Translations under genes and position numbers: made by a program | Source: Bacteroides sp. | GTDB taxonomy: Bacteria > Bacteroidota > Bacteroidia > Bacteroidales > Bacteroidaceae | Direction of reading: 5' to 3' | Length of the DNA stretch: 38,605 bases | Assembly: GCA_030151885.1 (NCBI GenBank) | Contig: JASLCG010000031.1 | Location: forward strand, 1-38,605 | Notes under the pieces: model-generated | What the model was told of the DNA's origin: nothing | Database searches by the model: none | What the model saw: only the letters and a program-made list of their open reading frames with translations | Part shown: piece by piece, positions 8,353-17,257 of the stretch | Numbering within the stretch: the first letter of the stretch is position 1 | How the letters are laid out: each line of letters begins with the position of its first letter

Positions 8353-9570
8353 ATGAAGAATTTTAGTAATTTTCTATTTTTCACGCTATTTGCAGTTGCA
8401 TTATCAGCGTGTTCTAGCAACCAATTAGAGTTGCCTGAGAACAAGGAGCATCCTCAAACAGCTCCTAAAGTGTCTAATAACGAAGTATATGCTGGTGATA
8501 TTAATATTCATAACATCCAGCTCGATGCAAAAGAACATTTTGATCTATTAAAAAAGTCTATTCTTGCCACTCAAGCTTATTTACCTATTACTAAGTCTAA
8601 CAATAATACTCTTAACCCTCTTGGTAAAAGGTTATCACAGCTTGAAATAATAGATGGAGATAACATTGTTTCCTTTTTTCAACTGGACTTAAGTGATAAG
8701 TTAGAATTCTTAGAAGATTGGGTAATAATACAAGCCCAAGAGCTATCAGAGAAACTAGCTATACATCCTGAATTAAAAGACTATGTAAAAGAGCAAAACA
8801 TGGTTTTTAAGACGACTCTTGATGAAGAGGTAATACAGACTAGGACCTCCGGATATCGTGTAAAGAATAACAATGTATTTTTTACAAAACTGCAAGAAAG
8901 ACTCAATAGTATTCAACACTCAAATAAATCTACTACACTTACTAGATCTATTGGAAATATTGATGCTCCTAAAGTCGATCCTCAGATAGTCATTAATACA
9001 ATAAAAGACAATTCTCGCATCGGTGATATAATGCTTACTATTCCAAGCTATAATAGGCCTTGGATTTACGCTAACTTAGGAGAAAACACATTTACTGTCG
9101 GACATGGAGCACTTATTGTTGATAAAGTACATAAATGGACTACGCCTAAAAGCAAAGTAACACTAGGCTCTAATATAGGTTATGGCGTTATTATGGAAGA
9201 AATTGAGTATTGGGCTGTACAATCCTATATTATGGGAATCCAAATTGTTTCTTGGAAAAAAGAGAAATCAACATTAGTAGGCTTAGCTAAAAAAAGATGG
9301 ACTAAAGTAATTAAGCCATTGGATTCCAATCAACGGAAGTTACTTGTAGCTAAAGCTAAAGAGTTTGAAGGAAGACCATATGTTAGAATAGAGGAGTTTC
9401 CTTTTGCAAAGTATTATGCTCCTTTACGCTTTACCTGCACTTGTTTAATCTGGTATTGCTGCATGGAGCTTTTTGATATTGACATATCTCCATTTTGGTC
9501 TCCCGTTGTAAGCCCATCAGACGTATATCTAAGTGAACACACCTATGTACGAGCTAGAATAACTGAGTAA
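8353..9570 (+). CDS. Lipoprotein with permuted papain-like (YiiX/NlpC-P60 type) C-terminal domain
   Basis: The 405-residue product begins with a lipoprotein signal peptide: a short basic start, a hydrophobic stretch and lipobox LSAC, with C20 as the lipidated residue. Residues 21-210 are a largely helical, charged region I do not recognise. From about residue 220 the pattern RIGDIMLTI, then GHGALI (H251), then FTCTCLIW (C362 and C364), resembles the circularly permuted papain fold of YiiX/YycO-type proteins. In that fold the histidine precedes the catalytic cysteine. By alignment with the usual C-S-x-L-V motif, C362 is the likelier nucleophile. Such enzymes cleave amide or ester bonds in peptides or lipids, but the substrate here is unknown. 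The gene is monocistronic and ends at a strong hairpin. Confidence 0.7.
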   Translation: MKNFSNFLFFTLFAVALSACSSNQLELPENKEHPQTAPKVSNNEVYAGDINIHNIQLDAKEHFDLLKKSILATQAYLPITKSNNNTLNPLGKRLSQLEIIDGDNIVSFFQLDLSDKLEFLEDWVIIQAQELSEKLAIHPELKDYVKEQNMVFKTTLDEEVIQTRTSGYRVKNNNVFFTKLQERLNSIQHSNKSTTLTRSIGNIDAPKVDPQIVINTIKDNSRIGDIMLTIPSYNRPWIYANLGENTFTVGHGALIVDKVHKWTTPKSKVTLGSNIGYGVIMEEIEYWAVQSYIMGIQIVSWKKEKSTLVGLAKKRWTKVIKPLDSNQRKLLVAKAKEFEGRPYVRIEEFPFAKYYAPLRFTCTCLIWYCCMELFDIDISPFWSPVVSPSDVYLSEHTYVRARITE

Positions 9571-9595
9571 ATTGATTCTTTTAAAACATTTAAAT

Positions 9596-9633
9596 AAATT
9601 CCCCCATAGTTTAATTATACTATGGGGGAATTT
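9596..9633. terminator. Bidirectional terminator hairpin, 15-bp perfect stem
   Basis: AAATTCCCCCATAGT (9596-9610) pairs perfectly with its reverse complement at 9619-9633 around an 8-nt loop. It serves the lipoprotein gene from the left and the kinase-like gene from the right. Confidence 0.85.
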
Positions 9634-9659
9634 ACTTACCCAATTAATCATTGGTTATT

Positions 9660-10286
9660 TTATTGATTAAATCTTTTGTTTATGAAGTCAACTAAAAAAT
9701 CGACCGTTCCATCCATACCAAAAATAGATGAATTTATACACAAGTCATAAGTCTTTGCAGCTCCCCAGGTTTTATAACTATAATAATTATAGAACTGTGC
9801 ACGTCCTTTATCTGTTTTAATACTTAGGTCTTCTGCCTCTTCTTCCGAAATATTGTGTCTTTTGCACAGATTCTTTATTCTTTCAGCTTTAGGGCTCGAA
9901 ATAAAAATACTAACCGTATTTGGGTTATTCCTTAGCACATAATCAGCACAACGTCCTACAAAAATACAAGATTGTTTTTGAGCTAACTCCTTAATAACAT
10001 CACTTTGAATTTTAAACAATGCATCATTACTCATATAATTCATACTAGAATACCCTGCACCTAAGTATGGATAGTGCATCGCAAAAAAAGAACCTAACAC
10101 TCCTTGAGCAGCTTTTTCATCAGCTTTTTCAAAACATTCTTTACACAATCCACTCTCTTTGGAAGCTAAATCAATTAGGTTCTTGTCAAAGTATGCTACA
10201 TTTAATTTTTCGGCTAACTTTTTCCCTATTTCTCGTCCACCACTTCCTAGCTGGCGACCTATATTAATAATGATATGTTTTTCCAT
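9660..10286 (-). CDS. Cytidylate kinase-like family protein
   Basis: This 208-residue protein matches the cytidylate kinase-like (Cytidylate_kin2) family. A P-loop-like segment GRQLGSGGREIGKKLAEKL lies near residues 10-28. The later FVGRCADYVL, VSIFISSPKAERI and DKGRAQFYNYYSYKTWG segments occupy positions expected for the core and lid of a nucleoside monophosphate kinase. The protein is not the canonical Cmk, and the true substrate of this family is not established to my knowledge. The gene follows the MATE gene by 22 nt and is probably cotranscribed with it. I recall the same pairing in other Bacteroidales. Confidence 0.82.
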   Translation of the reverse strand: MEKHIIINIGRQLGSGGREIGKKLAEKLNVAYFDKNLIDLASKESGLCKECFEKADEKAAQGVLGSFFAMHYPYLGAGYSSMNYMSNDALFKIQSDVIKELAQKQSCIFVGRCADYVLRNNPNTVSIFISSPKAERIKNLCKRHNISEEEAEDLSIKTDKGRAQFYNYYSYKTWGAAKTYDLCINSSIFGMDGTVDFLVDFINKRFNQ

Positions 10287-10308
10287 AATATTATATATTA
10301 ATCTGTAT

Positions 10309-11736
10309 TTATTTACTTATAACTTCCTGTTTATGAAACATCTTAAATTGATACCAAAGCATTATTCCTGCTGTTATTGCTGCAAGCAAATCTGAAACAG
10401 GCATACTCATCCAAACTCCAACAGCCCCATATTTTTGTGGTAAAAAATATAATAATGGTAACAAATATATCAGTTGTCTAGTTAAAGATAAGAAAATAGA
10501 TTTTTTTGCCAATCCAATACTTTGAAAAAAGTTTGATGTTACCATCTGAAAACCTACTGTTATAAAACATAAAGTAGAGATTGAGAATCCTTCAGCAGCT
10601 AACTCAATGACCTTTGCATTAGATGTAAAGATAGATGCAACATACTCTGGTATTAATATAGCACATAAAAAACCAACCGTAGTAACAACCACTGCACACA
10701 TTATCGTTATGAACAACACTTTTTTAACTCTATCATAAAGCTGTGCTCCATAATTATACCCTGCAATAGGCTGCATACCTTGATTAAGCCCCATTACAAT
10801 CATTAAAAACAGGAAAACAATTCGATTTACAATTCCGTAAGCAGCTATATAATAGTCTCTAAATTCACCTCCATATTTAGCCAAGCTATTATTAATAAAT
10901 AGTATTATAAAACAAGCTGTTGCATTCATTAAAAAGGGGGACATTCCAATGGCTAAAATTTCTTTAACAATTTTGTTTTTCAACCTGTAGCTGCCTTTTT
11001 TAAAATGAATAAGTCGTTCTTTATTAGAGAAAAATACCACCTGCCAAGTAAGTGCCAATGCTTGAGCTAAAACAGTTGCTAATGCAGCCCCAGTAATTCC
11101 CCAGCCAAAGCCAAAAATAAATATTATATCCAACAGTGTATTTAACACCACTGTACCAATGGTAGCTGTCATAGCCATTTTGGGGTATCCACTAGCCCTC
11201 AATACGGCATTAAGCCCAAAGTAAAAATGAGTTACTACATTACCTAAAAGGATAATCTCCATATAGTCTCTAGCAAAAGGTAGTGTAGCTTCACTAGCCC
11301 CAAATACTTTTAAAATAGGGTCTAGAAATACCCATGCAATAATAGAGAATAAAATTCCAATTACTGTATTTAAGGTTACGACATTACCCAATATATTTTG
11401 GGCAGTACCATAATCTTTCTGGCCTAGCTTTACAGATATTAAAGTAGATGCACCTATACCAACTAGCGCCCCAAAAGCTGCTGCTAGGTTCATAAAAGGG
11501 AAAGTAACTGATAATCCTGCTAATGCTAAATGGCTAACACTTTCAACCACCCCTGTTGTAGGGTTTAACATTTCAACACCCTCTAAGGCATGACCAATAC
11601 AAATAGTATCAATCATGTTATAAAGTGCTGATGCAGACATCGCAATAATTGCAGGTATTGCATATTGTTTCATCAATTTACCTATATTCTCATAACCCAA
11701 TGCTAAAGGAGCACTATTGTTTCTCATTTTATTCAC
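10309..11736 (-). CDS. MATE family efflux transporter
   Basis: This 475-residue protein has about twelve hydrophobic segments in two similar halves, as expected for a multidrug and toxin extrusion exporter driven by Na+ or H+. The N-terminal stretch YAIPAIIAMSASALYNMIDT is the usual first helix, and GLNQGMQPIAGYNYGAQ is the highly conserved MATE signature in the second half. The substrate cannot be told from sequence. It is the first gene of a two-gene unit with the kinase-like protein and has a good promoter in the lysS intergenic region. Confidence 0.92.
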   Translation of the reverse strand: MNKMRNNSAPLALGYENIGKLMKQYAIPAIIAMSASALYNMIDTICIGHALEGVEMLNPTTGVVESVSHLALAGLSVTFPFMNLAAAFGALVGIGASTLISVKLGQKDYGTAQNILGNVVTLNTVIGILFSIIAWVFLDPILKVFGASEATLPFARDYMEIILLGNVVTHFYFGLNAVLRASGYPKMAMTATIGTVVLNTLLDIIFIFGFGWGITGAALATVLAQALALTWQVVFFSNKERLIHFKKGSYRLKNKIVKEILAIGMSPFLMNATACFIILFINNSLAKYGGEFRDYYIAAYGIVNRIVFLFLMIVMGLNQGMQPIAGYNYGAQLYDRVKKVLFITIMCAVVVTTVGFLCAILIPEYVASIFTSNAKVIELAAEGFSISTLCFITVGFQMVTSNFFQSIGLAKKSIFLSLTRQLIYLLPLLYFLPQKYGAVGVWMSMPVSDLLAAITAGIMLWYQFKMFHKQEVISK

Positions 11737-11752
11737 TTTATATATTTATATA

Positions 11753-11784
11753 CAAAACTACTCTAAACTAAATAGGTAGCCAAA
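11753..11784 (-). promoter_or_regulatory. Promoter of the MATE-kinase unit
   Basis: On the minus strand TTTG (11781-11784) lies 20 nt before TAGTTTTG (11753-11760), a full Bacteroidota-type promoter 17 nt from the MATE start codon. Confidence 0.6.
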
Positions 11785-11920
11785 CTATAGTTAACACATA
11801 ATGTGCATTTTAAACTTTAAGCATCGCATATTTTCTCATTTTTTAACAGAATATGTTAGAGTTTCAAATCCTTTAAATATACTAATTGTGGATATTTTCA
11901 ACATTCTGAAAAAACTTTCG

Positions 11921-11928
11921 TACTTTTG
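11921..11928 (+). promoter_or_regulatory. -7 element of lysS promoter
   Basis: TACTTTTG followed by CA is a consensus-like Bacteroidota -7 element, 30 nt upstream of the lysS ATG. The -33 region reads TTTTCA rather than TTTG. Confidence 0.55.
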
Positions 11929-11958
11929 CAGTTGAAAGAACAGTTAATTTAAAATAAA

Positions 11959-13689
11959 ATGAACATTTTAGAACTTAGTGAACAAGAAATTATTAGACGT
12001 AATAGTCTAAATGAGCTAAGGGATTTGGGTATTGAACCTTACCCTGCAGCTGAGTTTGAAGTAAACGCTTTCTCAACTGAAATCAAGGATAACTTCAAGG
12101 ATGAACTTGAAGAGCCTAGAAGAGTGAGAATTGCTGGAAGAATGATGAGCCGCCGTGTTATGGGTAAAGCCTCTTTCGCTGAACTACAAGATTCAGAAGG
12201 AAGAATCCAAGTCTATATTACACGCGATGACATTTGCCCTGGTGAAGACAAAACAATGTACAACACTGTATTTAAAAAGCTTTTAGACCTAGGAGATTTT
12301 ATAGGTATTGAAGGTTTCGTATTCCGTACACAAATGGGAGAAATCAGTGTTCATGCAGAAAAACTTACTGTTCTATCAAAATCTATAAAACCTCTTCCAA
12401 CTGTAAAGCAAAAAGATGGCGTAACATACGACTCTTTTGATGATCCTGAAATGCGCTACAGAAGAAGATATGTAGACCTAGCAGTTAATGATGGTGTCAA
12501 AGATATCTTTATCAAGCGTACTAAAATATATAAAGCAATGCGTAACTTCTTTGATACAAGAGGTTACATGGAGGTAGAAACACCTATTCTACAAGCTATT
12601 CCTGGTGGGGCAGCTGCAAGACCGTTTATCACGCATCATAATGCATTAGATATTCCTTTGTACCTTCGTATTGCTAATGAATTATACCTAAAAAGATTAA
12701 TTGTTGGTGGATTTGATGGTGTTTATGAGTTTTCAAAAAACTTTAGAAATGAAGGTATGGATAGAACTCATAATCCTGAATTCACTGCAATGGAAATCTA
12801 TGTAGCGTATACAGATTACCTTTGGATGATGGAGTTTACAGAGCAAATGATAGAAAAGATTTGTCTTGATGTAAATGGTACTACAGAAGTTAAAGTAGGA
12901 GAAAACATTATCAATTTCAAAGCTCCATACAAACGCGTAACTATGTTAGATTCTATTAAAGAATTTACTGGATACGATTTAAATGGTAAATCCGAAGAAG
13001 AGATTAGAGATATTTGTGCTAAACTTAACCTTGAAGTAGACGATACTATGGGTAAAGGAAAGCTTATTGACGAAATCTTCGGAGAATTCTGTGAAGGTAA
13101 CTACATCCAGCCTACATTCATTACTGACTATCCAATCGAAATGTCTCCATTAACTAAAAAACATAGAAAAAACCCAGAGCTTACTGAGCGTTTTGAACTT
13201 ATGGTTAATGGTAAAGAGTTGTGTAATGCCTACTCTGAGTTAAATGATCCTATAGATCAACTAGACCGTTTCCAACAGCAGTTTGAGTTAAGTGAAAAAG
13301 GCGATGACGAAGCAATGTTTATTGACATGGACTTTGTAAGAGCCTTAGAGTATGGTATGCCTCCTACTTCAGGTATGGGTATTGGTATGGATAGACTTGT
13401 TATGTTGTTGACAGGACAAGAAGCTATTCAAGAAGTACTATTCTTCCCTCAAATGAGACCAGAAAAGAAGGTGGAAAAAGACCCTGTTAGTGCCTACACA
13501 GCGCTAGGAGTTGCAGAAGAGTGGGTAGCTGTTATCCAAAAAGCAGGATACAACCACGTAAGAGATATGAAGGATGTAAACCCTCAAAAGCTACACCAAG
13601 ATATCTGTGGCATTAAAAAGAAATATAAATTAGAATTGGAGAATCCTTCAGTAGAAAATGTTACTGAGTGGATTAGTAAAATAAACTAA
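11959..13689 (+). CDS. lysS: Lysyl-tRNA synthetase, class II
   Basis: This enzyme charges tRNA-Lys. The N-terminal OB-fold anticodon-binding domain (about residues 55-160) contains VRIAGRMMSRRVMGKASFAELQ. The class II catalytic core follows, with motif 2 (FRNEGMDRTHNPEFT) and motif 3 (GMGIGMDRLVMLLTG). At 576 residues it is about 70 longer than the E. coli enzyme. The extra length is a C-terminal tail from residue 502 that looks like a helix-hairpin-helix or RNA polymerase alpha-CTD-like module (KAGYNHVRDMKDVNPQKLHQ). I recall similar tails in other Bacteroidales LysS, so it is not a misread stop. The gene is followed by a two-tier hairpin before gpsA. Confidence 0.97.
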   Translation: MNILELSEQEIIRRNSLNELRDLGIEPYPAAEFEVNAFSTEIKDNFKDELEEPRRVRIAGRMMSRRVMGKASFAELQDSEGRIQVYITRDDICPGEDKTMYNTVFKKLLDLGDFIGIEGFVFRTQMGEISVHAEKLTVLSKSIKPLPTVKQKDGVTYDSFDDPEMRYRRRYVDLAVNDGVKDIFIKRTKIYKAMRNFFDTRGYMEVETPILQAIPGGAAARPFITHHNALDIPLYLRIANELYLKRLIVGGFDGVYEFSKNFRNEGMDRTHNPEFTAMEIYVAYTDYLWMMEFTEQMIEKICLDVNGTTEVKVGENIINFKAPYKRVTMLDSIKEFTGYDLNGKSEEEIRDICAKLNLEVDDTMGKGKLIDEIFGEFCEGNYIQPTFITDYPIEMSPLTKKHRKNPELTERFELMVNGKELCNAYSELNDPIDQLDRFQQQFELSEKGDDEAMFIDMDFVRALEYGMPPTSGMGIGMDRLVMLLTGQEAIQEVLFFPQMRPEKKVEKDPVSAYTALGVAEEWVAVIQKAGYNHVRDMKDVNPQKLHQDICGIKKKYKLELENPSVENVTEWISKIN

Positions 13690-13702
13690 TAAATTTATTA
13701 TT

Positions 13703-13747
13703 AAGACGTGAAGATTAGTTCCTTCTGGAACCAACCCTTCACGTCTT
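13703..13747 (+). terminator. Two-tier hairpin after lysS
   Basis: The outer stem pairs AAGACGTGAAG (13703-13713) with its complement at 13737-13747. Inside it, GTTCC (13718-13722) pairs with GGAAC (13727-13731) around TTCT. A T-rich stretch follows. It probably terminates or attenuates lysS transcription ahead of gpsA. Confidence 0.75.
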
Positions 13748-13761
13748 TATATTTATAATAT

Positions 13762-14757
13762 ATGGAAAAACTTGGTAGGATTGCACTTATAGGAAGTGGT
13801 AGCTGGGCTACAGCCATTGCTAAAATGGTGTTAGATAAAGAGATTGAAATCAGCTGGTATATGCATCGTCAAGATAGAATTAATGCATTCATCGAAAAAG
13901 GCCACAATCCTGCATACCTAACAAATGTGTCATTTGATACTAATCGTATCAAATTTACAACAGATATAAACACTTGTGTTGAAAATGCAGATACATTAAT
14001 TTTTGCAACACCTTCTCCTTACCTTTCTGACGGATTAAAAGAATTAACATTACCCCTGAAAGATAAAATTATTGTTACCGCAATAAAAGGTATTATACCT
14101 GATGGAAATTTAATTATATCTGACTACTTTGCTCAAAAGTATCAAGTTGACGCATCTAAAATTGCAGCAATAGCTGGCCCATGCCATGCTGAAGAGGTAG
14201 CAAAAAACAATTTATCTTATTTAACAGTATCATGTATTGATACTCAAAGAGCTACATCTATAGCTAACCTAATTGCAAGCAAATCAATAAAGGTTACTAC
14301 AAACAACGATATTGAAGGTGTAGAATATAGTGCTGTACTTAAAAATGTATATGCTGTAGCTTCGGGTATATATAATGGGTTAAATTATGGAGATAACTTC
14401 CAAGCAGTATTTTTATCAAATGCTATACAGGAAATGGATACTTTCTTAAATAAAATTTACCCATTGAACAGAAACATATGTGAATCCGTTTATTTAGGAG
14501 ACTTATTAGTTACAGGATACTCTAAGTATAGCAGAAATAGAACTTTTGGATATGCTGTTGGCACGGGTTATTCTATTAAAGATGCCCAAGATAAGATGGG
14601 AATGATAGCTGAAGGATACTACGGAACTAAGTGCATTTATGAAATAAATAAAAAACACAAAGTAAACATGCCTATATTAGAAGCTGTTTACAATGTTCTT
14701 TATGAAGAGAAAGATGCTAAAGAGACTATGTATCAACTCACATCGCAATTAAAATAA
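13762..14757 (+). CDS. gpsA: Glycerol-3-phosphate dehydrogenase [NAD(P)+]
   Basis: This 331-residue cytosolic enzyme reduces dihydroxyacetone phosphate to sn-glycerol 3-phosphate for phospholipid synthesis. The N-terminal dinucleotide motif IGSGSWATAIAKM is slightly altered from GxGxxG. GPCHAEEVA is the family's conserved central motif. VLKNVYAVASGIYNGLNYGDN contains the catalytic lysine region, and VTGYSKYSRNR matches the usual TC-S-RNR motif. The gene sits between lysS and pgi, an order I recall from other Bacteroidales. It starts 15 nt after the lysS hairpin and runs into pgi with an 18-nt gap. Confidence 0.95.
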   Translation: MEKLGRIALIGSGSWATAIAKMVLDKEIEISWYMHRQDRINAFIEKGHNPAYLTNVSFDTNRIKFTTDINTCVENADTLIFATPSPYLSDGLKELTLPLKDKIIVTAIKGIIPDGNLIISDYFAQKYQVDASKIAAIAGPCHAEEVAKNNLSYLTVSCIDTQRATSIANLIASKSIKVTTNNDIEGVEYSAVLKNVYAVASGIYNGLNYGDNFQAVFLSNAIQEMDTFLNKIYPLNRNICESVYLGDLLVTGYSKYSRNRTFGYAVGTGYSIKDAQDKMGMIAEGYYGTKCIYEINKKHKVNMPILEAVYNVLYEEKDAKETMYQLTSQLK

Positions 14758-14775
14758 TAATATAAAATTCAAGAT

Positions 14776-16116
14776 ATGGTTATTAGTTTAGATATTAAAA
14801 AAACATTTAACTTCATCTCTAAAGATGCAGTTTATGCTTATGAAGACAAAGTTAAAAAAGCTTATGAAGCTTTAGAAAACGGTACTGGCGAAGGTAGTGA
14901 CTATCTAGGATGGATGCACTTAGCTAGTTCAACAACTAAAGAGCACCTGGAAGATATCAAAGCTTCTGCACAAGTACTAAGAGACAATTGCGATGTTGTA
15001 GTTGTTGCGGGTATTGGAGGTAGCTACCTAGGTGCTAGAGCTGTTATTGAAGCACTATCGAATAGCTTTGATGTGTTCAAAGAGAATAAAAAAGATCCTA
15101 TGATTCTTTATGCAGGACACAATATCTCTGAAGACTACCTTTATGAGCTTTTAGACTTCCTTCAAGATAAGAGATTTGGAGTTATCAACATTTCTAAATC
15201 TGGTACAACTACAGAAACTGCTCTTGCATTCCGTCTTTTGAAAAAACTTTGTGAAGAGAAAAGAGGAAAAGCTATTGCTAAAAAAGTAATTGTAGCTATA
15301 ACTGATGCTAAAAAAGGTGCAGCTAGATTAACTGCTGACAAAGAGGGTTATAAATCATTTATAATTCCAGATAATGTAGGTGGTCGTTTTTCTGTATTAA
15401 CACCAGTAGGACTGCTTCCAATAGCTGTTGCGGGATTTGATATTGACCAACTAATTGGTGGTGCTGCTGAAATGGAAAAAGTATGTAGTATTGATACTCC
15501 ATTTGCTGAAAACCCTGCTGCTTTATATGCAGCAACTCGTAATGAGCTTTATAAAAACGGAAAGAAAATTGAGATTCTTGTAAACTACACTCCTAAATTA
15601 CATTATGTTAATGAGTGGTGGAAACAACTTTATGGAGAGTCTGAAGGTAAAGACAACAAAGGAATATTCCCTGCTGCTGTAGATTTCTCTACAGACTTAC
15701 ACTCTATGGGACAGTGGATTCAAGATGGAGAACGCTCTATTTTTGAAACTGTTATTTCTGTTGATAAAGTTAACAATGAATTAAGAGTTCCTGAAGACGA
15801 CGAAAACTTAGATGGACTAAACTACCTATCAGGTAAACGTGTCGATGAAGTAAATAAAATGGCCGAACTAGGTACTCAGTTAGCACATGTTGATGGTAAC
15901 GTTCCAAATATGAGAATAGTACTTCCTAACTTGAGCGAAAGAAGTATTGGTCAACTTATTTATTTCTTTGAAGTAGCTTGTGGAGTTAGTGGATATATCT
16001 TAGGAGTAAATCCATTTAACCAACCAGGAGTAGAAGCATACAAAAGTAATATGTTTGCATTACTTAAAAAACCTGGCTATGAAGAGCAATCTAAAGCAAT
16101 TCAAGCTAAGCTTTAA
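14776..16116 (+). CDS. pgi: Glucose-6-phosphate isomerase
   Basis: This 446-residue enzyme interconverts glucose 6-phosphate and fructose 6-phosphate. Family motifs visible in order are VVVAGIGGSYLGARAVIEAL, the phosphate-binding ISKSGTTTETA, GGRFSVLTPVGLLP and GQWIQDGER. Length matches the short bacterial form (about 445 residues, as in Bacillus and Bacteroidales) rather than the 550-residue E. coli form. It is likely cotranscribed with gpsA and ends at a perfect 12-bp hairpin. Confidence 0.97.
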   Translation: MVISLDIKKTFNFISKDAVYAYEDKVKKAYEALENGTGEGSDYLGWMHLASSTTKEHLEDIKASAQVLRDNCDVVVVAGIGGSYLGARAVIEALSNSFDVFKENKKDPMILYAGHNISEDYLYELLDFLQDKRFGVINISKSGTTTETALAFRLLKKLCEEKRGKAIAKKVIVAITDAKKGAARLTADKEGYKSFIIPDNVGGRFSVLTPVGLLPIAVAGFDIDQLIGGAAEMEKVCSIDTPFAENPAALYAATRNELYKNGKKIEILVNYTPKLHYVNEWWKQLYGESEGKDNKGIFPAAVDFSTDLHSMGQWIQDGERSIFETVISVDKVNNELRVPEDDENLDGLNYLSGKRVDEVNKMAELGTQLAHVDGNVPNMRIVLPNLSERSIGQLIYFFEVACGVSGYILGVNPFNQPGVEAYKSNMFALLKKPGYEEQSKAIQAKL

Positions 16117-16135
16117 TGCAACATTTTCATTATAT

Positions 16136-16162
16136 TTAAGCCAGCAATTATTGCTGGCTTAA
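16136..16162 (+). terminator. Terminator of gpsA-pgi
   Basis: TTAAGCCAGCAA (16136-16147) pairs perfectly with TTGCTGGCTTAA (16151-16162) around a 3-nt loop, followed by TTTATAAG. It lies 19 nt past the pgi stop. Confidence 0.8.
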
Positions 16163-16188
16163 TTTATAAGTAACTAACTAACTATTTT

Positions 16189-16941
16189 ATGTATAGAAAA
16201 CAGGTCACAGACTATTTACACACACAAAAAAACAATAATTTAAAACTTAAAGCTGTATTATTTGATATGGATGGAGTATTGTTTGACTCAATGCCCTATC
16301 ATGTTAAAGCATGGCAAAAGGTTATGAGTGATCGTAATCTTAATATGACTGAAGAAGAAGTCTATCTTAATGAAGGAAGAACAGGAAAAGGTACTATTAA
16401 TTTAATAAGCCAACGAGTGCTGGGAAGAGATGCTACAAATGAAGAGATTAAAACTATCTATTCAGAAAAGAGTGAAGCGTTCAATAGCTATCCCGAAGCA
16501 GAAAGAATGAAAGGTGCATACAGCCTACTATTAAAGGTAAAAAGCCAAGGGCTAACTCCTATGGTTGTTACGGGGTCTGGTCAAAAATCTCTTTTAGAAA
16601 AACTAGAAAAAAGCTTCCCAAATACTTTTCAAGAAGATTTAATGGTAACGGCCTATGATGTTGAACATGGTAAACCAAATCCAGAACCATATTTAATGGC
16701 GCTAAAGAAAGGTGGATACTCTAGCTCTGAAGTCGTTGTTATAGAGAATGCTCCTCTTGGAGTAGAGTCTGCTGTTAAAGCAGGAATATTTACAATTGCA
16801 GTTAATACTGGTCCTTTAGATAAATCTGTTCTTATAAACGCCGGAGCTAACTTAGTCTTCCCATCTATGCAAGCATTAGCTGATAATTGGGATCTTCTAC
16901 AAAATGATATTTTGTATTGTAACAAGAAAATCAAAAAATAA
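16189..16941 (+). CDS. HAD-superfamily phosphatase, beta-phosphoglucomutase-like
   Basis: This 250-residue protein is a HAD hydrolase of subfamily IA. Motif I is LFDMDGVLFDSMP (about residues 24-36), with both nucleophile and acid/base aspartates. A helical cap domain follows. Motif II is the VVTGSG segment, motif III the lysine in HGKPNPEPY, and motif IV VVIENAPLGVESA, in which ENA replaces the more common ED. It probably hydrolyses a sugar phosphate or isomerises one. The precise substrate is not predictable. It follows pgi behind a terminator, so it may have its own promoter, although I see no clear one. Confidence 0.88.
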   Translation: MYRKQVTDYLHTQKNNNLKLKAVLFDMDGVLFDSMPYHVKAWQKVMSDRNLNMTEEEVYLNEGRTGKGTINLISQRVLGRDATNEEIKTIYSEKSEAFNSYPEAERMKGAYSLLLKVKSQGLTPMVVTGSGQKSLLEKLEKSFPNTFQEDLMVTAYDVEHGKPNPEPYLMALKKGGYSSSEVVVIENAPLGVESAVKAGIFTIAVNTGPLDKSVLINAGANLVFPSMQALADNWDLLQNDILYCNKKIKK

Positions 16942-16973
16942 AAAAAAGTGAGTTCTCATTCGAGAAACTCACT
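16940..16973 (-). terminator. Terminator of tRNA-Arg
   Basis: Reading leftward, AGTGAGTTTCTC (16973-16962) pairs with GAGAACTCACT (16957-16947) with a single bulge. It is followed by seven or more T residues. The hairpin begins about 10 nt beyond the tRNA 3' end and also lies just past the HAD gene stop. Confidence 0.8.
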
Positions 16974-16983
16974 ACAATATTTG

Positions 16984-17057
16984 TGACCCAGATGGGATTC
17001 AAACCCATGACCTTCAGAACCGGAATCTGACACTCTATTCAACTAAGCTACTGGGCC
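16984..17057 (-). tRNA. tRNA-Arg (anticodon CCG)
   Basis: The minus strand folds into a full 74-nt cloverleaf. The acceptor stem pairs GGCCCAG with CTGGGTC. The D arm is GCTT/GAGT with wobble pairs. The anticodon stem pairs TCAGA with TCTGA around loop TTCCGGT. The T arm pairs ATGGG with CCCAT around TTTGAAT, and the discriminator is A. The anticodon CCG reads CGG arginine codons. No CCA is encoded. It is a single tRNA gene on the strand opposite its neighbours. Confidence 0.93.
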
Positions 17058-17227
17058 AATCATTATGTAAAGTTAAAAAATAATAGTTATATGCACAAAA
17101 TAACTATTTAAATATCCGAACTTCACACTTTATTCACAAAAGACACAAAATAATCTTATTTAATATCTTTTTGATAGCAAAAAAGAAACTTATACAATCA
17201 TTATTACACCAAATAAAGATTTATACT

Positions 17228-17235
17228 TATCTTTG
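17228..17235 (+). promoter_or_regulatory. -7 element of asnA-ung promoter
   Basis: TATCTTTG followed by CA matches TAnnTTTG, 22 nt ahead of the asnA ATG. No TTG is visible at the usual -33 distance. Confidence 0.5.
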
Positions 17236-17257
17236 CACAAAATATAAATACTAACTA

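Noticed and set aside
9660..10286. Canonical cytidylate kinase (cmk)
   Set aside because: The sequence matches the separate cytidylate kinase-like family, with an atypical P-loop, rather than the Cmk involved in CMP recycling.
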